Origin: Acinetobacter puyangensis | GTDB taxonomy: Bacteria; Pseudomonadota; Gammaproteobacteria; Pseudomonadales; Moraxellaceae | Length of the DNA: 64,000 nucleotides | NCBI RefSeq assembly: GCF_900096995.1 | Contig: NZ_OANT01000006.1 | Span: 108,460 to 172,459 of the forward strand | Direction of reading: 5' to 3' | Shown here: positions 8,958 to 17,147 of the stretch, one piece after another | Position numbering within the stretch: position 1 is the first letter of the stretch | Layout: each line of letters starts with the position of its first letter | The notes under the pieces: model-generated | The model's database searches: none | Seen by the model: only the letters and a program-made list of their open reading frames with translations | What the model was told of the DNA's origin: nothing | Made by a program: the position numbers and the translations under genes

Positions 8958-10586
8958 ATGTCTCATCAATCCGAGCTGATTAGCCAGGATATTTTGGCGT
9001 ATTTAAAACAGCATGAACAAAAAGACTTACTCCGCTTCCTGACTTGCGGAAATGTTGATGATGGTAAAAGTACGCTGATCGGACGTTTATTACATGATTC
9101 CAAAATGATCTATGAAGATCAACTGGAAGCAGTACAACGTGATAGTAAAAAAGTCGGTACACAAGGTGATAAAATCGATCTTGCCTTACTGGTCGATGGC
9201 TTACAGGCAGAACGTGAGCAGGGCATTACCATTGATGTCGCTTACCGTTATTTCTCAACCGAAAAACGTAAATTTATTATTGCCGATACCCCGGGACACG
9301 AACAATATACTCGTAATATGGCGACAGGTGCATCAACTTGTGACCTTGCCATTATCCTGATTGATGCACGTTATGGTGTACAGACCCAAACTCGTCGTCA
9401 TACCTTTATTTCGGCATTACTGGGTATTCGTAATATTATTGTTGCGATTAACAAGATGGATTTGGTTGAATTTTCTCAGGATAAATTTAATCAGATTCAG
9501 GCGGATTATCTGGAATTTATAAAATATCTGGGTGACCGTGCGCCAACAGAAATTCATTTTGTACCGATTTCTGCATTAAATGGTGATAACGTGGTTAATC
9601 CATCGGAAAATACGCCATGGTATTTTTCAGGAGAAAATCAAGGTAAAACGTTGATGAATATTCTGGAAACTGTGCAAATTGCCCATGACACCAAGAAAAA
9701 AGATTTCCGTTTCCCTGTGCAGTATGTCAATCGCCCAAATCTGGATTTCCGTGGCTTTGCCGGTAATATCGTATTAGGTTCGGTCAATGTTGGTGATGAA
9801 ATTGTGGCTCTACCTTCGGGTAAACGCAGTTCAATCAAAGAAATCGTGACTTACGATGGCAATTTGCAACATGCATTTGCCGGTCAGGCAGTCACTTTAA
9901 CTTTAAATGATGAAATCGACATTAGCCGTGGCGATATGATTGTTCATCCGCGGGCATTGCCACAGGTTTCCCGTGCAGTACGTGCGACCGTGGTCTGGAT
10001 GAATGAACAACCCTTGGTTAAAGGTAAATTATATAATGTCAAGGTTGGGGTGCAAAATGTACCGGCTAAAGTCAGTGAAATTAACTATCGTATTGATGTC
10101 AATACACTGGAAAAAATACCGGCTGAACAACTTGAACTCAATGCCATTGCTGATATTACGGTAGAATTTGACCGTCCAGTTGTATTTGATAACTATCTTG
10201 ACAGCCGTTATACCGGTGCCTTTATCTTTATCGATCGTCTAAGCAATGTCACCATTGGCGCAGCGATGATTGAAGATACTGCACAATTGTCTAATAAAGA
10301 GCAGGCTGTAAGTAGTGAAGAACGTGCAGCACGTTTGGGACAAAAACCTGCGGTATTGGCGGTAAATGCCGAAATCTTCAAGCAAGCGCAGCAATTGGAA
10401 CGTGCTTTGCTGGAAAATGGTATTGTTGCCTTGGCAAAAGCAGGCCTGGATGCACAGCAGGTTGATCTATTACGAGAAACTGGTTTGACCATTATTGTAG
10501 ATCAGGTTGATTTTGCTGATTCCAGTATTGATGCGACAACACTTGATGTTGCAGTACAGAAAATTCAGCAGCTGGTTCAACTTTAA
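8958..10586 (+). CDS. cysN: Sulfate adenylyltransferase subunit 1 with vestigial CysC-like tail
   Basis: 542 residues, longer than classic CysN (about 475) and shorter than CysNC fusions (about 630). The GTPase core has the P-loop GNVDDGKST, the G3 box DTPGHEQY and the G4 box NKMD, followed by EF-Tu-like beta domains. From about residue 452 the tail reads [14 protein letters not shown], which is the usual linker and opening of an APS kinase. The P-loop GLSGSGKS that should follow is absent, and the remaining ~80 residues look degenerate. The GTP-driven CysD partner role is secure; APS kinase activity is unlikely. The RBS AGGTGGAG precedes the ATG. Confidence 0.95.
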   Translation: MSHQSELISQDILAYLKQHEQKDLLRFLTCGNVDDGKSTLIGRLLHDSKMIYEDQLEAVQRDSKKVGTQGDKIDLALLVDGLQAEREQGITIDVAYRYFSTEKRKFIIADTPGHEQYTRNMATGASTCDLAIILIDARYGVQTQTRRHTFISALLGIRNIIVAINKMDLVEFSQDKFNQIQADYLEFIKYLGDRAPTEIHFVPISALNGDNVVNPSENTPWYFSGENQGKTLMNILETVQIAHDTKKKDFRFPVQYVNRPNLDFRGFAGNIVLGSVNVGDEIVALPSGKRSSIKEIVTYDGNLQHAFAGQAVTLTLNDEIDISRGDMIVHPRALPQVSRAVRATVVWMNEQPLVKGKLYNVKVGVQNVPAKVSEINYRIDVNTLEKIPAEQLELNAIADITVEFDRPVVFDNYLDSRYTGAFIFIDRLSNVTIGAAMIEDTAQLSNKEQAVSSEERAARLGQKPAVLAVNAEIFKQAQQLERALLENGIVALAKAGLDAQQVDLLRETGLTIIVDQVDFADSSIDATTLDVAVQKIQQLVQL

Positions 10587-10607
10587 GTTTAAGTCAACAG
10601 TAAAATT

Positions 10608-10638
10608 AAACCCGATGCTGAATGTATCGGGTTTTTTT
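10608..10638 (+). terminator. Terminator of cysDN
   Basis: Stem AAACCCGAT / ATCGGGTTT with a nine-base loop, followed by a run of T. Confidence 0.85.
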
Positions 10639-10664
10639 ATCTATAAAATACAAGGAAAATATGT

Positions 10665-11033
10665 ATGCCACATGTCATTGTTGAACAATCTGCAAATATC
10701 AAAAAACTCAATGCAATTGATTTATTGACAAAAATTAATCAAACTTTATTTGCGACCGGTAGCATCGCCCAGCGCAATGACATCAAAGCACGTCTGCGAG
10801 TTGATCAGGATTTTGTAATTGGTGCAGGACATAATAATCAGGCTTATATCCATGTCAAAATATATCTACTGTCTGGCCGTACACTTGAGCAAAAACAACA
10901 GATAAGTCACGATGTATTGGATGTATTACAACAATTTGAAGATTTTGATGCCAATCAGCTAGAAGTTCAATTATGTGTTGAAATCATCGAGATGGACAGG
11001 ACAGTCTACCAAAAACAGCTTAAGGCTTTCTAA
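10665..11033 (+). CDS. 5-carboxymethyl-2-hydroxymuconate isomerase family protein
   Basis: 122 residues beginning MPHVIVEQSANI. The tautomerase-superfamily catalytic Pro 1 follows the initiator, and the rest fits the CHMI (HpaF-like) family, including 'IGAGHNNQAYIHVKIYLLSGR' and a C-terminal 'EVQLCVEIIEMDR'. CHMI isomerises an intermediate of homoprotocatechuate meta-cleavage, but no hpa genes lie nearby. The substrate here is therefore uncertain and the gene may be a stand-alone tautomerase. It converges with the CinA-like gene only 7 bp away. Confidence 0.8.
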   Translation: MPHVIVEQSANIKKLNAIDLLTKINQTLFATGSIAQRNDIKARLRVDQDFVIGAGHNNQAYIHVKIYLLSGRTLEQKQQISHDVLDVLQQFEDFDANQLEVQLCVEIIEMDRTVYQKQLKAF

Positions 11034-11040
11034 AATAGAT

Positions 11041-11514
11041 TTAAGCTGAAATAATCTGTAAAACTTCCTTAGCCACATTTTCAGTCAGTTGATTTAAACG
11101 ATCAAGCGGGGAACCTCCAATAAAATATCGGAATGAAGAAATGTTCGCTTGATATAAAATCGAAATAAAAAATGTACCTTCCGGTTTTTGTGAAGATTCG
11201 CTACCACCAGGTTTAAGTAAACCGGTACAGGCCACAATCACATCAGCTTCAGTAAATAATTTTTTACCCTGAATTGCCATTGCATCAGTGACTTGTGCAG
11301 ACTCCGCGCTATATTCTTCAATTAAAACAGGATCGACTTTTAAGATAGAAATTTTGATACTTGGATCGTAACTGACCAATCCACCCAATAAAATATCAGC
11401 ACCGCTATTTTTGTAGATAGAAAATTGGCTACTGAGATAGCCGGAACTGGCACTTTCGATAAAGGCAATGGTCAGCTGATGTTGTTCTAAATAATCACAG
11501 CATGGTTTTAGCAT
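11041..11514 (-). CDS. CinA C-terminal domain (PncC-like amidase) protein
   Basis: 157 residues forming a single CinA C-terminal domain, the family of nicotinamide-nucleotide amidases that recycle NMN to NaMN. Family landmarks are 'GGLVSYDPSIKISILKVDP' (with the conserved Tyr and Lys), 'YSAESAQVTDAMA', 'ACTGLLKPGG' and 'KPEGTFFISILY'. The N-terminal signature, normally E-S-C-T-G-G, reads E-S-A-S-S-G here (about residues 20-25). The fold looks intact, but activity could be altered. No COG1058 N-terminal domain is present. Confidence 0.8.
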   Translation of the reverse strand: MLKPCCDYLEQHQLTIAFIESASSGYLSSQFSIYKNSGADILLGGLVSYDPSIKISILKVDPVLIEEYSAESAQVTDAMAIQGKKLFTEADVIVACTGLLKPGGSESSQKPEGTFFISILYQANISSFRYFIGGSPLDRLNQLTENVAKEVLQIISA

Positions 11515-11720
11515 GGTTTAAATCTCTAATCTATTGAACACAATAGAATTTTATTTAAAAGTTATGTAATTTTAATGCTTAAATATATCAGATTTTGAAT
11601 GTTCAAAAACAGTTAATATTGTATTGAATAACTTAAAAAAACATAAAATTGATAGAAAACAACATCCAATTGGATTGTAATGAAAATCATCTATTTATCT
11701 TTATCATAAAGTATATAACC

Positions 11721-12005
11721 ATGATTGTTTTAAATGTTTTTTTAAAAGTGAAACCTAATGCAAGACACCATTTTCTGGAACTTTTCCATGAAATTATTGA
11801 AGAATCCCGCAAAGAAGCTGGAAATCTGCATTATCAAATGGCTGAAGACATCTTGCAGGAAAATACATTCTTATTAATCGAACATTGGAAAGATGAACAA
11901 GCCATTGAATTTCATCATACAACACCACATTGGGATAAACTCGTTTCATCAATTGATGATTATCTTGCAGCACCTACAGTACTTAAACAATATCAACAGA
12001 ACTGA
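11721..12005 (+). CDS. Antibiotic biosynthesis monooxygenase (ABM) domain protein
   Basis: 94 residues forming one dimeric ferredoxin-like ABM domain: 'VFLKVKPNARHHFLELFHEIIEESRKEAGNLHYQM', 'FLLIEHWKDEQAIEFHHTTPHW'. Relatives (YgiN-like) are proposed quinol monooxygenases, though many have unknown roles. I start at ATG 11721 (MIVLNVFLKV) because the 24 codons before it add nothing family-like and no good RBS precedes 11649. grxB follows 25 bp downstream, so the two may be co-transcribed. Exact function unknown. Confidence 0.75.
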   Translation: MIVLNVFLKVKPNARHHFLELFHEIIEESRKEAGNLHYQMAEDILQENTFLLIEHWKDEQAIEFHHTTPHWDKLVSSIDDYLAAPTVLKQYQQN

Positions 12006-12030
12006 ACATTTAAATTGCTAAGGAAAAATG

Positions 12031-12666
12031 ATGAAACTTTTTATCTATCAACATTGTCCATTTTGTTTACGTACCCGCATGATTTCTGGTTTTAAAAATT
12101 TAAATATGCAATATCAAGTGATTATGGAGGGTGATGCCGAAACACCTATTCGCATGGTCGGTAAAAAAGTGGTGCCCATTTTACAAAAGGATGATGGAAC
12201 CTATATGACAGAAAGCATGGATATTGTGAAATATCTGGATCAATTTGGTGAAGAAAAATATACGCATGAGCCTCAAAATAGCGAAATAAGCGAATGGTGT
12301 GAGCGCGCAGCAGACGATATTTTTAAGCTAGCCATACCTAGATTTACCAAAGGACAATTTAAAGAAATTTCTACACCCGAAGCACGTCAATTTTATCGTG
12401 AGCGTGAAGCAAAAGCTTTTGGTGATCTGGATCAATTGATTGTAGATACCGAGCTTTATTTAAAACCGACTAATCAAAGCCTACAACAACTTGAGCCAAT
12501 TCTTGCTAAGCACAATCGGATTGATCTGGACGACTTTAAATTATTTCCTTTATTACGCTCATTAACAATTGTAAAAGGTATTGTATTTGGTGAGCAGGCA
12601 CAGACATATCTGGATAATATACATGACAAGGCAAAAGTAGATTTGTTATTTGATCAGGCAATGTAG
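12031..12666 (+). CDS. grxB: Glutaredoxin 2
   Basis: 211 residues, matching E. coli GrxB (215) in length and layout. An N-terminal thioredoxin fold carries the redox motif C-P-F-C (YQHCPFCLRTRM), with 'ETPIRMVGKKVVPILQKDDG' and 'MTESMDIVKYLDQF', then an all-helical GST-like C-terminal domain. It reduces disulfides using glutathione. Two ATGs are adjacent (12028, 12031); AAGGA is six bases from the second, which I prefer. Confidence 0.93.
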   Translation: MKLFIYQHCPFCLRTRMISGFKNLNMQYQVIMEGDAETPIRMVGKKVVPILQKDDGTYMTESMDIVKYLDQFGEEKYTHEPQNSEISEWCERAADDIFKLAIPRFTKGQFKEISTPEARQFYREREAKAFGDLDQLIVDTELYLKPTNQSLQQLEPILAKHNRIDLDDFKLFPLLRSLTIVKGIVFGEQAQTYLDNIHDKAKVDLLFDQAM

Positions 12667-12696
12667 GGATCAATATAGTCAAATTATGATTTTAGG

Positions 12697-12713
12697 CCCA
12701 GAATCATTCTGGG
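12697..12713 (+). terminator. Hairpin after grxB
   Basis: CCCAGAA-TCA-TTCTGGG perfect stem followed by TTTAAATTTT. Likely the grxB terminator, though the T-tract is interrupted. The following 12714-12855 shows no gene. Confidence 0.6.
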
Positions 12714-12855
12714 TTTAAATTTTATAAAATATTTCGTATAATGTATATTATGTTAAATAAGATATCTATGACAGCACCCTACATATTGCGTTCCGCAATC
12801 AAATGTTGGTGCTGCACTTGACGGCTCGGTAATAAATTACCTCTCGCTACTCGAC

Positions 12856-13164
12856 TTATTTATCAATCAATTCTCTGGTTGATTTTAAGGATTTATTCGA
12901 AATAAAAAGCAGTTGTAATTCATTAAGTGAATAATAAGTTTCTTCAACCAATATTCCATAACTCAACTGTCCAAATTCATCTAAATCAACTGTACAACCA
13001 GCGATTCTCCCAAACTTGAATCTTTCTAAATAAACTTCATTCATAAAATCGTCGTTTTTAAATGACTGTTTGTATTCTTCAAAACTTTGCTCAAAAGCAA
13101 GATCTCGAAAACAGACCTCTTTACCTAATAATTCCTGAACAGGTGTAAAATCCATAATAGCCAT
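12856..13164 (-). CDS. Hypothetical protein, 102 residues
   Basis: I do not recognise this family. The protein is acidic and aromatic-rich with no signal peptide or membrane segment: 'FTPVQELLGKEVCFRDLAFEQSFEEYKQSF' and 'LDEFGQLSYGILVEETYYSLNELQLLF'. A perfect AAGGAG lies six bases before the ATG, which supports it as real. It is divergent from the Gfo/Idh gene. The IclR-like palindrome at 13230 lies 66 bp upstream of its start, so it may be co-regulated with the catabolic island; that is inference. Confidence 0.65.
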   Translation of the reverse strand: MAIMDFTPVQELLGKEVCFRDLAFEQSFEEYKQSFKNDDFMNEVYLERFKFGRIAGCTVDLDEFGQLSYGILVEETYYSLNELQLLFISNKSLKSTRELIDK

Positions 13165-13229
13165 GATGATCTCCTTAATAGATTGTTATGGTAGTTTTTA
13201 AGATTTCATCATAAACTTATCATAAATTT

Positions 13230-13244
13230 TGGAACAATGTTCCA
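13230..13244. promoter_or_regulatory. IclR-type operator, copy 1
   Basis: TGGAACAATGTTCCA is a 15-bp palindrome (central base aside) identical at 14 of 15 positions to the site at 22125 next to the iclR gene. It lies in the 367-bp gap between the hypothetical gene and the Gfo/Idh oxidoreductase. IclR-family operators often have the form TGGAA-N-TTCCA. The rest of the gap shows nothing I can assign. Confidence 0.65.
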
Positions 13245-13531
13245 TAAAATAAAAAGTTTTGTTAATATATCAGTTGGTACATGGATGTGCTGAGTATTAC
13301 TCATCATAAAAATTTTGCATATAGATAAGCTTTTACAGCAATTATTTCATTGATATTTCAGTGAAGTACATGCTGATTTAGAAATGACTGTTAGGGATTG
13401 ATACATTGAATTTCTGTTAGTTTTTCAGCAAAATTTAAAGATGGAGTCAGTTACATTCAGTCTGGAAGATTTAAACAAACTTACATTTTCTCTTTCCCCT
13501 ACTCATCTGTCACAGCAAGGAGTTGCTTAAA

Positions 13532-14602
13532 ATGACGATTAAAAAAATTGCCATCATTGGCGCAGGCATTATGGGTAAGCAACATGCTCAAACCATTCAA
13601 AAACATCCCGAAACTGAACTAATTGCAGTATGTGATCCATTTTCGGAAGCAATGGCACAGGAATTTCAAGTACCAAATTTTAAAGATCTGGAAGAACTTT
13701 TGCAGAGATGCAAATTAGATGGTGTTGTCATAGCAAATCCCAATCGCTTCCATGTATCTACTGCGATCGAATGTATGCAATATGGTATTCCCTGTTTACT
13801 GGAAAAACCGCTGGCTTTAAATACTGAGGAAGCATTACAGTTAATTTCCGAACAAAAAAAACTTAATGTTCCAATTTTGGTCGGCCATCATCGTCGCCAT
13901 AATAAAATTATTCAACAGGCTTATGATCTTATTCAACAAGGCATATTAGGCAAAATTAATACATTTAATGCATTATGGACAGTTTATAAACCTGATAGCT
14001 ATTTTGAAATCGAATGGCATCGTAAGTCCGGTGCCGGTGTTTTAGCGATTAATTTAGTCCATGATCTGGATTTGATGCGTTATTTAAATGGTGAAATTGA
14101 ATCAGTACATGCCATGACTTCACACCACAACCGAAAATTAGAGGTCGAAGATACAATTTCTATTTTAGTTCGCTTTAAAAATGGGGCGCTAGGCACACTT
14201 CTCGCTTCAGATGCCGCAGTTTCGCCGTGGGGTTGGGATCAAAATACCGAGGAAAATAAAACAAGTTTCGCATCTTCACCTGATCAAAATTGTTATTTTA
14301 TCAGCGGTACCGAAGGTGCATTGAGTGTTCCAAATCTGGAATATTGGCGCTATCCTGATGACTCGACAAAAAGCTGGTCTACGGCATTGATTAAAAAGCA
14401 GCAGTTACCCAATAAAGATGAAGATGTCTATATGAATCAGCTTTCGCATTTTATTGAAGTCAGTGAAGGAAAAATTTCACCTCTTTCTTCTCCCGAAGAT
14501 GCGATTAGAAATATTCAATTACTGGAATGTATTGAAAAATCTGCACGAGAACAACGTACTGTGCATATTGAACCATTACAATTTTTAGCTGCTACAGCAT
14601 AA
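13532..14602 (+). CDS. Gfo/Idh/MocA-family oxidoreductase
   Basis: 356 residues. The N-terminal Rossmann domain starts 'KIAIIGAGIMGKQHAQTI' (GxGxxG), followed by the family motif 'LLEKPLALNTEEALQL' (E-K-P) and a C-terminal GFO_IDH_MocA domain with 'INLVHDLDLMRYLNGEIESV' (conserved His/Asp region). Such enzymes oxidise sugars, inositols or other polyols with NAD(P). I start at ATG 13532, nine bases after AAGGAG, not at the TTG abutting it. The IclR-type palindrome upstream links it to the operon at 14.8-21.9 kb, so it may act on the same cyclic polyol-like substrate. Substrate unknown. Confidence 0.85.
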   Translation: MTIKKIAIIGAGIMGKQHAQTIQKHPETELIAVCDPFSEAMAQEFQVPNFKDLEELLQRCKLDGVVIANPNRFHVSTAIECMQYGIPCLLEKPLALNTEEALQLISEQKKLNVPILVGHHRRHNKIIQQAYDLIQQGILGKINTFNALWTVYKPDSYFEIEWHRKSGAGVLAINLVHDLDLMRYLNGEIESVHAMTSHHNRKLEVEDTISILVRFKNGALGTLLASDAAVSPWGWDQNTEENKTSFASSPDQNCYFISGTEGALSVPNLEYWRYPDDSTKSWSTALIKKQQLPNKDEDVYMNQLSHFIEVSEGKISPLSSPEDAIRNIQLLECIEKSAREQRTVHIEPLQFLAATA

Positions 14603-14612
14603 TTACCTATAC

Positions 14613-14638
14613 AAGAGGAACTTTTGGGTTCCTTTTTT
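14613..14638 (+). terminator. Terminator of the Gfo/Idh gene
   Basis: AAGAGGAAC-TTTTGG-GTTCCTTTTTT stem-loop with T-run, ten bases after the stop. Confidence 0.8.
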
Positions 14639-14725
14639 ATGATCTATTAAATATTTATTTATCACAAAATATGATCCATATATAAAAAATATACTTTAAT
14701 TTTTTTATGGTAAGTCACATTTAAA

Positions 14726-14752
14726 AGCCAGTCTTTGATTTAAAAACTGGCT
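14726..14752 (-). terminator. Terminator of the NIPSNAP operon
   Basis: AGCCAGT and ACTGGCT arms; on the minus strand the stem is followed by TTTTAAA. It lies 22 bases past the NIPSNAP stop. Confidence 0.65.
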
Positions 14753-14774
14753 AGATTGCAATTGAGGACTTGGA

Positions 14775-15392
14775 TTATTTCAATGGTGAAACAGCTGTGG
14801 GTAAAGCAATCATTGATTTCATTTCATGGGTAAGCCATTGTGGTCCGCCTTTAGGTGGCCAAATACCATCCGCAACCGATTTCGCACGGATTTCGGAACG
14901 TTCATTTAAAGATGTATATGGCCAGATACTTACAATACGCGGATTACCGTCCAGCGCATACATGGCAATCGTCAATTTGGAATATTGGGTACGTGTCGGT
15001 ACGGCATTTTTCCAGGCATCGAGGACATGTGGAATACCGCCATGTTTTAATTCATAGGTACGGATTTCATAAACCGGGCCAAATTCACCTAATTCTACTT
15101 CAGGTAAAAAATCAAATCCGGCAAAATGCTCTACAGAATAACGGATAATATGTTCTGGACTATTGAATAAATTTTCCTGTTCGGCAAGACGCTGATTTTC
15201 ACTTTCCTGATCGGCTTGTGAATTAAACCCGAGAAGAACGACAATTTGATTCAGTTGACCAATATCGGAAAAGAACACACCTAATAATGTAGCTTTGGCA
15301 TTTTCTGCCTGATAAAACTGTTGAATACCCTCTGCGACGGATCCGGCGGTACCCATTTTGATGGTGATATTGATAAGTTGATAAAGTTTCAT
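14775..15392 (-). CDS. NIPSNAP-family protein
   Basis: 205 residues made of two ferredoxin-like alpha/beta repeats. The second has the NIPSNAP signature 'VYEIRTYELKHGGIPHVLDAWK', with 'MYALDGNPRIVSIWPYTSLNERSEIRAKSVADGIWPPKGGP'. Bacterial NIPSNAP proteins are often encoded in catabolic operons, but their chemistry is undefined. The true start is ATG 15392, which overlaps the stop of the flavoprotein gene (ATGA); the in-frame extension to 15497 is inside that gene. Last gene of the six-gene operon. Confidence 0.8.
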   Translation of the reverse strand: MKLYQLINITIKMGTAGSVAEGIQQFYQAENAKATLLGVFFSDIGQLNQIVVLLGFNSQADQESENQRLAEQENLFNSPEHIIRYSVEHFAGFDFLPEVELGEFGPVYEIRTYELKHGGIPHVLDAWKNAVPTRTQYSKLTIAMYALDGNPRIVSIWPYTSLNERSEIRAKSVADGIWPPKGGPQWLTHEMKSMIALPTAVSPLK

Positions 15393-17143
15393 GCTGATTT
15401 GTACTCCTGTGCTAAACTTTGGGGTGGGTTGAGTTGCTGATTCGAAGAAGATGTTGTCTGGTTGAGTTTCCCGGCTGCAAATTGTGCAATACGCCAAGCA
15501 AAAACCATCCCCGGGCCTAATGTTGTTCCCGGTCCCGGATAAGTTCCTTTAAAAATTGAAGATAAATCGTTTCCACAAGCAAATAATCCGGGGATGACCT
15601 GTTGCTGGTCATCCAATACACGGCCAAACTCATCACCTGCAAGTCCGGCACTGCTAGCACAATCCATAGGAATGACGGGTAGCGCATAAAATGGTGGTTG
15701 TTGCAATTTACCCAGACAAGGATTCGGTTGAATCTCTGCATCACCATTAAAACGGTTCATCACACCAGATCCCTTCGCAAAATCGCTATCTTCACCTTTG
15801 TCCACCAAATGATTAAAGCGTTGTATTGTTTGTGTTAGACCTTTGGGATTAATGCCTGTTTTTTCTGCCAAAGCTTGTAAGGTCGGGGCAGAAAACAAAT
15901 ATTTTTCCTGTAAAAAATAATTCAGTTTTTTTGCGCCCGGTAAGACAAAGCCAAGCCCATATTTTTCAATCGCGGTGTGATCACAAATCAGATAAGAAAC
16001 GATTTTATTTTTGCCCACATTACTTTTGATCTGAGCCATACAAAAATCGTGATAGGAATCTGCTTCATTAACAAATCGCTGCCCATCCGGATTAACGGCA
16101 ATAACGCCCGGTTTTGCCCGGTCTAAAATAATATGTGGCCAAATTGCTTTATAGCCATTTTTATGGGTATGAATAGAACAGGGAAAATACAACACACTAC
16201 TGTCTACAGAAGGATCAAGTTTTGCACCAATATGCATGGCTTGTGTTAAACCATCAGCAGTATTAGATACTGGTGCCAGCGAATCCTGAGTTAAACCTTG
16301 TGGAAAAAGTTGCTGCCGAATTTTACTGTTCCAGCCGATCCCGCCTGTAGCAAGTACAACACCCTGCCGTGCTTTAATGGTAATCGGCCCTTTTTCAGTC
16401 ATGATTTTTGCGCCAATGACTTTGCCCTGTTCACAAATTAATGTTTGTAAAGGCGCATTGAACCATACAGGAACTTGCTTTTGTTTTAGGTTATAAAACA
16501 AACTCCCGACCAGCGCATTGCCCATAACCAGACGTGTGCCTCGGTTAAAACGTAATCTAGAAAGGAAATAAGGCAAAACCACCTTTAATGTCGTAATAAA
16601 ATTACTGGCAGACGAAAATGGATTTAATAACGACGTTAATTCATTGCGGTTAACCATCATTCCACCCAGCCCCATAAATTCCGGACGTGGTGGACGTACA
16701 TGTCTAAAATCTTTACCTAAAAGACTGCCATCAAATTCGGCGGGTGCAAGTGCACGACCGCCAAAAGCCTCCCCGGGCTGATTTTTAACATAATCAGGAT
16801 GGGCCAGACAGGCATTTAACTTTACACTGGTTTTTTCATCCAGATCGCGAATCATCTGAGGACTGGATTGTAGAAAAGCCTCTCGTAGTGATTCTCCACC
16901 ACGTCCGGCCACTACTGCTTTTAAAAAAATACGGGCCTGTTCAATATCATCCGGGACACCCGCTTTAGCGCTTAGATGAGAACCGGGTGCCCAGATTGTG
17001 CCTCCGGATGTTGCGGAGGTACCACCGACCTGATCTGTTTTTTCACAAAGCAGGACATCCAGACCATTAAGCTTGGCAAATAATGCAGCGGACATACCCG
17101 CTGCTCCGGCACCAATCACCAGTAAATCGACCACTTTTTCCAT
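15389..17143 (-). CDS. FAD-dependent dehydrogenase, 3-ketosteroid-delta1-dehydrogenase-like (second copy)
   Basis: 584 residues of the FAD_binding_2 / KstD / flavocytochrome c family. The N-terminal dinucleotide motif is 'LLVIGAGAAGMSAALFAKLNGLDVLLCEK' followed by 'GGTSATSGGTIWAPGS'. The C-terminus has 'GLFACGNDLSSIFKGTYPGPGTTLGPGM'; the T-Y-x-G-P-G stretch corresponds to the catalytic Tyr region of delta1-dehydrogenases. Start at ATG 17143, seven bases after AAAGGA and 4 bp beyond the preceding stop. It probably introduces a ring C=C bond. Context (AroE-like enzyme, aromatic-acid carrier) argues for a hydroaromatic acid rather than a steroid; that is inference. Confidence 0.8.
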   Translation of the reverse strand: MEKVVDLLVIGAGAAGMSAALFAKLNGLDVLLCEKTDQVGGTSATSGGTIWAPGSHLSAKAGVPDDIEQARIFLKAVVAGRGGESLREAFLQSSPQMIRDLDEKTSVKLNACLAHPDYVKNQPGEAFGGRALAPAEFDGSLLGKDFRHVRPPRPEFMGLGGMMVNRNELTSLLNPFSSASNFITTLKVVLPYFLSRLRFNRGTRLVMGNALVGSLFYNLKQKQVPVWFNAPLQTLICEQGKVIGAKIMTEKGPITIKARQGVVLATGGIGWNSKIRQQLFPQGLTQDSLAPVSNTADGLTQAMHIGAKLDPSVDSSVLYFPCSIHTHKNGYKAIWPHIILDRAKPGVIAVNPDGQRFVNEADSYHDFCMAQIKSNVGKNKIVSYLICDHTAIEKYGLGFVLPGAKKLNYFLQEKYLFSAPTLQALAEKTGINPKGLTQTIQRFNHLVDKGEDSDFAKGSGVMNRFNGDAEIQPNPCLGKLQQPPFYALPVIPMDCASSAGLAGDEFGRVLDDQQQVIPGLFACGNDLSSIFKGTYPGPGTTLGPGMVFAWRIAQFAAGKLNQTTSSSNQQLNPPQSLAQEYKSA

Positions 17144-17147
17144 GTGA

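Noticed and set aside
15393..15497. N-terminal extension of the NIPSNAP protein
   Set aside because: Those codons lie out of frame within the flavoprotein gene; the ATGA overlap start fits the operon and family length.
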